From contig URYB01000168.1 of the NCBI GenBank assembly GCA_900552085.1, forward strand, positions 1 to 5,996: a DNA stretch of 5,996 bases, read 5' to 3'. The DNA comes from an uncultured Lachnobacterium sp. GTDB taxonomy: Bacteria > Bacillota > Clostridia > Lachnospirales > Lachnospiraceae. A model generated the notes under the pieces. That model worked only from the letters and a program-made list of their open reading frames with translations. It was not told the origin of the DNA and did no database searches. Within the stretch, counting starts at the first letter, position 1. The number at the start of each line of letters is the position of its first letter. Shown here piece after piece: positions 1 through 5,018 of this stretch. The translations under genes and the position numbers were made by a program.

Positions 1-1
1 T

Positions 2-427
2 ATGCCACCAGTTGTCTGGGAAGATGTTACAATTAAAAAAGCGAAAGGCGACAATGGATATTGTCATGTTATTATACCGAGCAAAGACGGAATAAAAATG
101 AACCGGCGACACGCTTACCGGCTGGAGATTCATGCGCCTGCAAATCTCGTTATCGGACAGGGGACAGAGCCGCTCAGTGGAATCATCAGAGATGTATCGG
201 CTACGGGATTTGCTATAATTACGAATAAAGATGGCATTCGCCGGGGAGAATCTGTGCGCGCAGAGACCTTGAACCAGGAACTGAGTATGCCACTGGCAGG
301 GGTATGTGTGCGGAAGCAAACAATTGCAAAAGATAAGTTCCTATATGGATGTAAACTGAAATATGAGGATCCGAATTTGCGCAAATTTATCAACGAAAAG
401 CAGCGTGAACGTATGAAGACGGAATAA
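2..427 (+). CDS. PilZ domain protein, probably 5'-truncated (YcgR/YpfA-like c-di-GMP receptor)
   Basis: The C-terminal ~105 residues read as a PilZ domain, the common receptor fold for cyclic di-GMP. Both ligand motifs are visible: RxxxR in RRHAYR (residues 35-40 of the visible part) and DxSxxG in DVSATG (D64, S66, G69). The ~33 residues before the RxxxR look like the end of an N-terminal YcgR/PilZN-type domain and linker, not a natural N-terminus. The ATG at base 2 has no room for a ribosome binding site, so the true start probably lies upstream and the gene is probably partial. Proteins of this family slow flagellar motors or act on exopolysaccharide and other targets in response to c-di-GMP; which target applies here cannot be told. 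The stop lies 24 nt before the rsmH-like gene, same strand and with no terminator between, so co-transcription is likely. The PilZ assignment is firm; the function is inferred from the family. Confidence 0.88.
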   Translation: MPPVVWEDVTIKKAKGDNGYCHVIIPSKDGIKMNRRHAYRLEIHAPANLVIGQGTEPLSGIIRDVSATGFAIITNKDGIRRGESVRAETLNQELSMPLAGVCVRKQTIAKDKFLYGCKLKYEDPNLRKFINEKQRERMKTE

Positions 428-451
428 CAGCAAAAGGCAAGGAGAGACTGC

Positions 452-1504
452 ATGGAAGAGCAGAAGGAAACAGTACACAAAAGACGTGTGCGTTATAAAG
501 GAAAATATCCGAAAAAATTTGAAGAGAAATATAAGGAACTGAATCCGGAAAAATATCAGGATACAATTGCCCATGTAATTCAAAAAGGAAATACACCGGC
601 AGGAATGCATATTTCCATTATGGTAAAGGAAATTATAGACTTTCTGAATATACAGCCGGGAGAGACCGGATTTGATGCGACACTTGGCTATGGCGGACAT
701 ACCAAGGCTATGCTGCAGGAGTTGCAGGGGAAGGGACACATGTATGCGACGGATGTGGACCCGATCGAGTCCGCAAAGACGAAAAAGAGGCTTGCGGATA
801 CCGGTTTTGGCGAGGACATCCTTACAATCAAACTGCAGAACTTCTGCACAATCGATGATATTGCAAAGGAAGCTGGCGGTTTTGATTTCATATTGGCCGA
901 TTTAGGAGTCTCTTCGATGCAGATTGATAACCCGGAGAGAGGCTTTTCCTTTAAAGTAGATGGCCCCCTGGATCTGCGCCTGAATCCGGAAAAAGGAATC
1001 AGTGCAGCAGAACGCCTCGATCATATTTCCAGAGAAGAACTGGCAGGGATGCTGGATGAGAACTCGGATGAACCATACTGTGAGGAACTGGCAAAAGCAA
1101 TCACGGATGAGATTCGAAAAGGAAATCGTATTGATACAACAACTAAGCTTCGTCAGGTCATAGAAAAGACATTGGATTTTCTTCCGGAAAAAGAAAAGAA
1201 AGATACAATTAAAAAAACATGCCAGAGGACATTCCAGGCATTAAGAATAGATGTGAACCGGGAATTTGAAGTTCTTTATGAATTTATGGAAAAACTTCCG
1301 GATGCACTGAAACCGGGTGGACGCGTGGCGATTCTTACGTTTCATTCCGGTGAAGACAAATTGGTAAAACGTGCATTAAAAGAAGGTTTCCGTGAAGGAA
1401 TTTACAGCGAATATTCGAAGGACGTGATCTGGCCATCCGCACAGGAATGTGCGCAGAATGGACGTGCGCGTTCTACAAAAATGCGCTGGGCAGTACGTGC
1501 GTAG
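452..1504 (+). CDS. rsmH: RsmH-family 16S rRNA (cytosine1402-N4)-methyltransferase, divergent second-type copy
   Basis: The canonical RsmH reaction is SAM-dependent N4 methylation of C1402 in the 16S rRNA decoding centre. Visible family signatures are the SAM-binding motif DATLGYGGH (residues 75-83), acidic DVD (101-103), DLGVSS (150-155), PERGFSFKVDGPLDLRLNP (161-179), FHSGED (297-302) and the C-terminal NGRARSTKMRWA (336-347). At 350 residues it is longer than the usual ~310. The motif that normally sits near residue 5-10 starts at H53, so there is a basic N-terminal extension of about 45 residues rich in Lys/Arg. Other departures are GLY-for-Leu in FHSxED and DLRLN in place of DMRMD. The start at 452 is supported by AAGGAGA at 439-445 with 6-nt spacing. 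There is no mraZ, ftsL or ftsI next to it, unlike the cell-division-cluster rsmH; several clostridia carry a second, stand-alone copy of this kind. Whether it modifies C1402 or another site is open. Confidence 0.9.
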   Translation: MEEQKETVHKRRVRYKGKYPKKFEEKYKELNPEKYQDTIAHVIQKGNTPAGMHISIMVKEIIDFLNIQPGETGFDATLGYGGHTKAMLQELQGKGHMYATDVDPIESAKTKKRLADTGFGEDILTIKLQNFCTIDDIAKEAGGFDFILADLGVSSMQIDNPERGFSFKVDGPLDLRLNPEKGISAAERLDHISREELAGMLDENSDEPYCEELAKAITDEIRKGNRIDTTTKLRQVIEKTLDFLPEKEKKDTIKKTCQRTFQALRIDVNREFEVLYEFMEKLPDALKPGGRVAILTFHSGEDKLVKRALKEGFREGIYSEYSKDVIWPSAQECAQNGRARSTKMRWAVRA

Positions 1505-1511
1505 AACATAG

Positions 1512-1549
1512 AGCCAGAAGGTGCCATAATTGGCATTCTCTGGCTTTTT
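1512..1549 (+). terminator. intrinsic terminator of the pilZ-rsmH unit
   Basis: Seven bases after the rsmH stop, a 15-nt arm (1512-1526) pairs with 1531-1545 around a TAAT loop. The outer seven pairs (AGCCAGA/TCTGGCT) and inner TGCCA/TGGCA are perfect; one A-C mismatch and two G-U pairs lie between. A run of five T follows directly (1545-1549), then more T-rich sequence. This is a standard Rho-independent terminator and separates rsmH from the pflB leader. Confidence 0.92.
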
Positions 1550-1589
1550 GTTATTTTATTTTTATATTTTGTTTTCCACATTTTTCTGC

Positions 1590-1618
1590 TTGCGCAAAGG
1601 GGCACAGTAAGTTATAAT
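1590..1618 (+). promoter_or_regulatory. sigma-A-type promoter driving the ZTP riboswitch and pflB
   Basis: A perfect TATAAT -10 box lies at 1613-1618, and TTGCGC at 1590-1595 serves as a -35 box, with exactly 17 nt between. The predicted start of transcription is about 1625, which is where the first stem of the riboswitch begins. That agreement between promoter and aptamer edge supports both calls. The -35 matches the consensus only in TTG. Confidence 0.8.
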
Positions 1619-1624
1619 ACAGTC

Positions 1625-1762
1625 GTTATATGACTGACGGAATGAGTGGAGAACCACGTGGAGTATAACATGGCAGCCCATGCTGCCGAAGAAAGCAGTG
1701 TCTCTTCGAGACATCGCAGGTGATGCTTTGAAGAAGCATTGCAATTGCCGACCGTCTGGGCA
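1625..1762 (+). ncRNA. ZTP riboswitch (pfl motif) aptamer
   Basis: The 5' half has stem P1 GTTATA/TATAAC (1625-1630 with 1664-1669) enclosing the conserved TGACTGACGGAA segment (1631-1642), and a second stem GTGG/CCAC (1646-1649 with 1654-1657) with an AGAA loop. The 3' half is the signature CCGACCGTCTGGGCA (1748-1762). From memory, both halves are close to the Fusobacterium ulcerans ZTP aptamer used for crystal structures. This class binds ZTP/ZMP, the purine intermediate that builds up when 10-formyl-tetrahydrofolate is short, and it normally turns genes on. The class was originally named for its position upstream of pfl genes, which is the case here. The linker between the halves (1670-1747) is long and structured; see its own entry. 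Confidence 0.95.
1670..1742 (+). other. three-hairpin linker between the two halves of the ZTP aptamer
   Basis: Three hairpins follow each other inside the riboswitch. The first is a perfect GGCAGC/GCTGCC stem (1672-1677 with 1682-1687) with a 4-nt loop. The second is TGTCTC/GAGACA (1699-1704 with 1708-1713) with a TTC loop, extendable through one wobble and one mismatch to GC/GC at 1695-1696 and 1716-1717. The third is ATGCTT/AAGCAT (1723-1728 with 1734-1739), extendable by two wobbles and a G-C pair to 1720/1742. The linker is variable in this class, so the stems may simply bring the conserved halves together. No gene is seen here. Confidence 0.75.
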
Positions 1763-1789
1763 ACAAATAAAGCCTGGAGGGTCTTTTTT
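1750..1789 (+). terminator. expression-platform terminator of the ZTP riboswitch
   Basis: GACCGTCTGGGC (1750-1761) pairs with GCCTGGAGGGTC (1772-1783) across a 10-nt A-rich loop, with one G-G mismatch and two G-U pairs, followed by six T (1784-1789). The 5' arm is the conserved 3' half of the aptamer itself, so ligand-stabilised aptamer and terminator cannot form together. This is an ON-switch by transcription attenuation: without ZTP the RNA stops here, and with ZTP transcription continues into pflB. Confidence 0.92.
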
Positions 1790-1827
1790 ATCTGATTGTA
1801 TCAAATCAAAAACACGATTCCCCAGAC

Positions 1828-1854
1828 TTGACAAATTGCATACGTTAGTATAAC
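1828..1854 (+). promoter_or_regulatory. possible second pflB promoter downstream of the riboswitch terminator
   Basis: A perfect TTGACA lies at 1828-1833 and TATAAC at 1849-1854. The spacer is 15 nt, short of the usual 17, so the call is tentative. If it works, it would give riboswitch-independent pflB transcription starting near 1861. Confidence 0.4.
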
Positions 1855-1897
1855 CTATCAGTGGTTAGACAAGGCTGATATATAGCAATTATGCAAT
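1835..1897. repeat. nested inverted repeats before pflB
   Basis: ATTGCATA (1835-1842) is the exact reverse complement of TATGCAAT (1890-1897). Inside this pair, TATCAG (1856-1861) is complementary to CTGATA (1875-1880). A competing short pairing, AACC/GGTT, lies at 1852-1855 and 1863-1866. The outer arm overlaps the spacer of the possible second promoter. The repeats could form a leader hairpin or be operator DNA. No known regulator site is recognised. Confidence 0.5.
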
Positions 1898-1921
1898 CAA
1901 TTTTATAGAAGGAGGAACACC

Positions 1922-4174
1922 ATGTTAGAAATGAAAGAGTGGGATGGATTCGAAGGACGTCTTTGGAAAGAAGAAATCAACGTTCGTCAGTTCATTCAGG
2001 ACAACTACACACCATATGATGGAAATGAGGATTTCCTGGCTGCACCTACAGAGGCAACTGATAAGCTGTGGGGAGCATTACAGAAATTACAGAAAGAGGA
2101 GCGTGCAAAAGGCGGCGTTCTTGACATGGAGACAGAAGTTGTAACAAGCATTACAGCTTATGGCCCAGGATATATTGATGAGTCTTTGAAGGATTTAGAG
2201 CAGATCGTAGGTTTACAGACAGATAAGCCATTGAAGCGTGCATTCATGCCTTACGGTGGAATCAAGATGGCTGTTCAGGCATGTGAGACATACGGATATC
2301 AGGTAAGTGATAAGTTAAAGGAGATCTTTACAAAGTATCATAAGACACATAACACAGCGGTATTCGATGCTTACACACCAGAAATGCTTAAGGTTCGTCA
2401 TGCTAAGATTTTAACAGGTCTTCCAGATACATACGGACGTGGACGTATCGTTGGTGATTACCGTCGTGTAGCTCTGTATGGTATTGATCACCTGATCGCA
2501 GAGAAGAAGAAAGATAAGGCAAACTGTGGATGCGGACAGATGACAGATGATGTTATCCGTTTAAGAGAAGAGATCGCAGAGCAGATCAAATGCTTAGAGG
2601 ATATGAAGAAGCTGGCTGAGATTTACGGATACGATATCTCAAGACCTGCTACAAACGCAAAAGAAGCTGTACAGTGGTTATACTTCGGATATCTTGCAGC
2701 TATCAAGACACAGAACGGTGCAGCTATGTCCGTTGGTCGTGTTTCTACATTCCTTGATATTTATATCAAGAGAGATATGGACAAGGGAATCCTTACAGAG
2801 TCACAGGCTCAGGAGTTAATTGACCACTTCACAATGAAGCTTCGTATGGTTAAGTTTGCTCGTATTCCTTCTTACAACCAGTTATTCTCTGGTGATCCGG
2901 TATGGGCAACACTTGATGTCGCTGGTACAGGCGTAGACGGACGTTCTATGGTAACAAAGACAGACTTCCGTTTCTTACACACATTAGAGAACATGGGACC
3001 TGCTCCAGAGCCAAACCTTACTGTATTCTATTCTTCAAAATTGCCAGAGGCATTCAAGGATTATGCAGCAAGAATCTCTATCGAGACAAGTTCTATCCAG
3101 TACGAGAATGATGACGCTATGAAGCCAGTATGGGGCGATGATTACGCTATCTGCTGCTGTGTATCTGCTACACAGACAGGTAAGGAAATGCAGTTCTTCG
3201 GTGCTCGTGCAAACCTTGCAAAATGCTTACTTTACGCTATCAACGGTGGTGTTGATGAGAAGTCTGGCGAGCAGGTTGGACCAAACTACGCACCAATTAC
3301 CTCTGAGTACTTAGATTATGATGAAGTAATGGCTAAGTATGACAAGATGATGGACTGGTTAGTAGACATCTATGTAAATACATTGAACCTCATCCAGTAC
3401 ATGCATGATAAATATTACTATGAGGCAGCTGAGCTTTCCCTCATGGATACAGACTTAAAGAGAACATTCGCAACTGGTATCGCTGGTTTCTCTCACGTAA
3501 TCGATTCCCTTTCAGCTATCAAGTATGCAAAGGTTAAAGTTGTTCGTGATGAGAACGGTCTTGCAAAAGACTTCGAGATCGAAGGAGATTTCCCTAAATA
3601 CGGAAACGATGACGATCGCGCAGACGAGATCGGTGTATGGCTTCTTAAGACATTCATGGATAAGTTAAAGAAACATCACACATATCGTGATTCTGAGCCT
3701 ACAACTTCTATCCTTACAATTACTTCTAACGTAGTATACGGTAAGGCTACAGGAGCAATGCCAGACGGACGTAAGGCAGGCGAGCCGCTTTCACCAGGAG
3801 CTAACCCAAGCTACGGTGCAGAGCAGAGCGGACTTCTTGCTTCCCTGAACTCTCTGACAAAGCTTCCATATGAGTGGGCACTTGATGGTATTTCAAATAC
3901 ACAGACAATCAACCCAGGAGCTCTTGGAAACGATGAGGGTGAGCGTGTTGAGAATCTTGTAAACGTAATGGATGGATACTTCGATCAGGGAGCACATCAT
4001 CTGAACGTAAACGTATTTGGTAAAGAGAAACTGATCGATGCTATGGAGCATCCGGAGAAGGAAGAGTACGCAAACTTCACAATCCGTGTATCAGGATACG
4101 CTGTTAAGTTCATCGACCTTACTAAGGAACAGCAGATGGACGTAATCGCACGTACTTGCCACGAGAGAATGTAA
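1922..4174 (+). CDS. pflB: pyruvate formate-lyase (formate C-acetyltransferase)
   Basis: This glycyl-radical enzyme converts pyruvate and CoA to acetyl-CoA and formate, the main anaerobic pyruvate-cleaving step in mixed-acid fermenters; it acts in the cytosol and is destroyed by oxygen. At 750 residues it is close to the 760 of E. coli PflB and matches it throughout. Visible landmarks are GRGRIVGDYRRVALYG (162-177), the catalytic pair C412-C413 in AICCCVS, the substrate-site Arg in QFFGARANL (R429, equivalent to E. coli R435 by spacing from the Cys pair), and RVSGYAV near the C-terminus with radical-bearing G725. A third Cys (C411) precedes the pair where E. coli has Ala, and the loop near 185-200 is shorter than in E. 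coli and carries CGC (C192, C194). The start is set by AAGGAGG at 1909-1915, 6 nt upstream. Codon choice is strongly biased, as for a highly expressed gene. It is controlled by the ZTP riboswitch upstream and needs PflA, encoded about 840 nt downstream, for activation. Confidence 0.98.
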   Translation: MLEMKEWDGFEGRLWKEEINVRQFIQDNYTPYDGNEDFLAAPTEATDKLWGALQKLQKEERAKGGVLDMETEVVTSITAYGPGYIDESLKDLEQIVGLQTDKPLKRAFMPYGGIKMAVQACETYGYQVSDKLKEIFTKYHKTHNTAVFDAYTPEMLKVRHAKILTGLPDTYGRGRIVGDYRRVALYGIDHLIAEKKKDKANCGCGQMTDDVIRLREEIAEQIKCLEDMKKLAEIYGYDISRPATNAKEAVQWLYFGYLAAIKTQNGAAMSVGRVSTFLDIYIKRDMDKGILTESQAQELIDHFTMKLRMVKFARIPSYNQLFSGDPVWATLDVAGTGVDGRSMVTKTDFRFLHTLENMGPAPEPNLTVFYSSKLPEAFKDYAARISIETSSIQYENDDAMKPVWGDDYAICCCVSATQTGKEMQFFGARANLAKCLLYAINGGVDEKSGEQVGPNYAPITSEYLDYDEVMAKYDKMMDWLVDIYVNTLNLIQYMHDKYYYEAAELSLMDTDLKRTFATGIAGFSHVIDSLSAIKYAKVKVVRDENGLAKDFEIEGDFPKYGNDDDRADEIGVWLLKTFMDKLKKHHTYRDSEPTTSILTITSNVVYGKATGAMPDGRKAGEPLSPGANPSYGAEQSGLLASLNSLTKLPYEWALDGISNTQTINPGALGNDEGERVENLVNVMDGYFDQGAHHLNVNVFGKEKLIDAMEHPEKEEYANFTIRVSGYAVKFIDLTKEQQMDVIARTCHERM

Positions 4175-4194
4175 GTAGGATCTAAGATGTCACA

Positions 4195-4235
4195 AAGCAT
4201 AATTTGTTCCTGCTTGCAGGAAAAGAATTATGCTT
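4195..4235. other. strong two-part hairpin after pflB
   Basis: An outer 10-bp perfect stem AAGCATAATT/AATTATGCTT (4195-4204 with 4226-4235) encloses a perfect 7-bp stem TTCCTGC/GCAGGAA (4207-4213 with 4216-4222), with a small internal loop between. Only three T follow (4234-4236), so it is a poor intrinsic terminator by itself. It may protect the 3' end of the pflB mRNA from exonucleases, or act together with the terminator 22 nt further on. Confidence 0.7.
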
Positions 4236-4256
4236 TCGTGGATCATATTGAAAAAG

Positions 4257-4301
4257 TAGAGTTAATGCATGAATGAAAATTTGTGTATTAGCTCTATTTT
4301 T
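4257..4301 (+). terminator. intrinsic terminator of pflB
   Basis: TAGAGTTAATGCA (4257-4269) pairs with TGTATTAGCTCTA (4284-4296) over 13 positions, two of them G-U, with a 14-nt loop, followed by five T (4297-4301). An A5 tract (4251-4255) stands on the other side, so the structure could also stop transcription on the opposite strand, although no gene is seen there. It separates pflB from the toxin-antitoxin genes and pflA. Confidence 0.88.
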
Positions 4302-4323
4302 ACGCCCTTTGTTCTGCAAAATA

Positions 4324-4374
4324 ATTGAGCGGATAGGCATATTGTGATATAATTTACATATACTATTGAGCGGA
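4324..4374. repeat. 10-bp direct repeat ATTGAGCGGA flanking the -10 box, candidate operator
   Basis: Exact copies of ATTGAGCGGA lie at 4324-4333 and 4365-4374. The first covers the -35 box and the second covers the start of the leader and enters the ribosome binding site (GGAGGG, 4372-4377). Their starts are 41 bp apart, close to four helical turns, so both would face the same side of the DNA. Antitoxins of the Phd/YefM family normally repress their own promoters, which makes these the natural operator candidates. A shorter match, ATTGAGC, recurs at 4669-4675 just before the toxin start. Confidence 0.6.
4325..4353 (+). promoter_or_regulatory. promoter of the toxin-antitoxin operon (and probably pflA)
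   Basis: TTGAGC (4325-4330) and a perfect TATAAT (4348-4353) stand 17 nt apart. Transcription should begin near 4360, giving a short leader of about 26 nt to the antitoxin ATG. It lies just after the pflB terminator. It is the best promoter seen before pflA. Confidence 0.85.
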
Positions 4375-4385
4375 GGGAAATCAGA

Positions 4386-4673
4386 ATGTTGAATTTACAG
4401 GAATCCATACGTCCGTCGGCCGATTTGAGAAATCACTATAATGATATTTCGAAACAATGTAAGGACAATAAAGAAGCCGTTATTATTACGGTAAATGGCA
4501 GAGGCGATACAGTCTCTCTCTCCTATGAGACATATAAGAATATGAAAGCACGTATTGAGTTACTGGAAATATTAGCCGAGGCAGAAGATGATGTAACAAA
4601 CAATCGTGTAGCTCCAATAACGGATACATTTGATGATTTGCGCAAAATGCTGGATGTTCCACAGGAGGATTGA
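4386..4673 (+). CDS. type II antitoxin, Phd/YefM family
   Basis: This 95-residue protein fits the Phd/YefM antitoxin pattern. The N-terminal DNA-binding part opens with IRPSADLRNHYNDIS (8-22), then AVIITVNGRGDTVSLSYETY (31-50) matches the family's conserved 'v-i-T-k-N-G-r-G-d' strand and helix. The C-terminal third is acidic and helical (about 55-95), as expected for the segment that wraps the toxin. These antitoxins neutralise the partner toxin and repress the operon, alone or as the complex. The start is set by GGAGGG at 4372-4377, 8 nt upstream. The stop is 2 nt before the preferred toxin start, a typical coupled arrangement. It has its own promoter and candidate operators. The family call is strong; the partner's mode of killing is not settled. 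Confidence 0.9.
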   Translation: MLNLQESIRPSADLRNHYNDISKQCKDNKEAVIITVNGRGDTVSLSYETYKNMKARIELLEILAEAEDDVTNNRVAPITDTFDDLRKMLDVPQED

Positions 4674-4675
4674 GC

Positions 4676-4993
4676 ATGAAGTATAAAGTTATGCGTACGG
4701 ATACAGCAGACGCAGGAATCCGCAAGATCATCTTATATGTTGCACAGAATTTTGGAAATAAGGTTGCCCTGGAAAAACTTAATGAAATCGAACAGAGAAT
4801 TCTTGAATTGGGGGAAGATCCATATATAGGGACAAGCCCGGGATACCTTGTTCTTAAGCGACAAGGCTATAAAGTACTTATTTTGGAAAAGGATTTAGTG
4901 TTTTATAAAATTGATGAAGAAAATAAAGAGGTTGTTGTATATGCAGTAGTGGATCAACGACAAGATTATTTGAATATTATCCGAGGGTTATAG
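4676..4993 (+). CDS. type II toxin, RelE/ParE superfamily
   Basis: This 105-residue protein has the compact RelE/ParE fold pattern: an N-terminal strand (KYKVMRTDTA), two helices (about 12-46), GYLVLKRQGYKVLIL (56-70), then VFYKIDEENKEVVVYAVVDQRQDY (75-98), where the late Arg (R95) sits in the family's usual C-terminal basic position. RelE-type members cut mRNA in the ribosome; ParE-type members poison DNA gyrase. The C-terminal RQDY resembles ParE/plasmid-stabilisation proteins more, but the sequence alone does not decide. I chose ATG 4676 because AGGAGG at 4663-4668 lies 7 nt upstream; an in-frame TTG at 4670 would be only 1 nt from that site. The pair Phd/YefM plus RelE/ParE is a common combination. 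The reading frame is intact. The stop is 25 nt before pflA with no terminator between, so pflA is likely on the same transcript. Confidence 0.88.
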   Translation: MKYKVMRTDTADAGIRKIILYVAQNFGNKVALEKLNEIEQRILELGEDPYIGTSPGYLVLKRQGYKVLILEKDLVFYKIDEENKEVVVYAVVDQRQDYLNIIRGL

Positions 4994-5018
4994 AATTTGA
5001 TAGAAATGAGGTAGAAAG

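Noticed and set aside
341..739. A 132-codon open frame on the - strand over pilZ and rsmH
   Set aside because: It is antisense to two well-supported genes, has a low-complexity Phe/Leu/Ser-rich product typical of a shadow frame, and matches no family.
1562..1834. A 90-codon open frame on the - strand across the pflB leader
   Set aside because: It lies entirely over the promoter, riboswitch and terminator, whose RNA structure explains the sequence; its product has no recognisable domain.
4670..4678. TTG at 4670 as the start of the toxin
   Set aside because: The ribosome binding site AGGAGG (4663-4668) would be only 1 nt away; ATG 4676 has ideal 7-nt spacing.
4883..4909. TTGGAA and TATAAA inside the toxin gene as a private pflA promoter
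   Set aside because: The spacer is only 15 nt, the -35 box is weak, and AT-rich coding sequence gives such matches by chance. It stays a possibility that start-site mapping would settle.
4302..5018. Toxin-antitoxin region as a mobile element with terminal repeats
   Set aside because: No transposase, integrase, terminal inverted repeats or target-site duplication can be seen around it; the ATTGAGCGGA repeats both lie on the upstream side.
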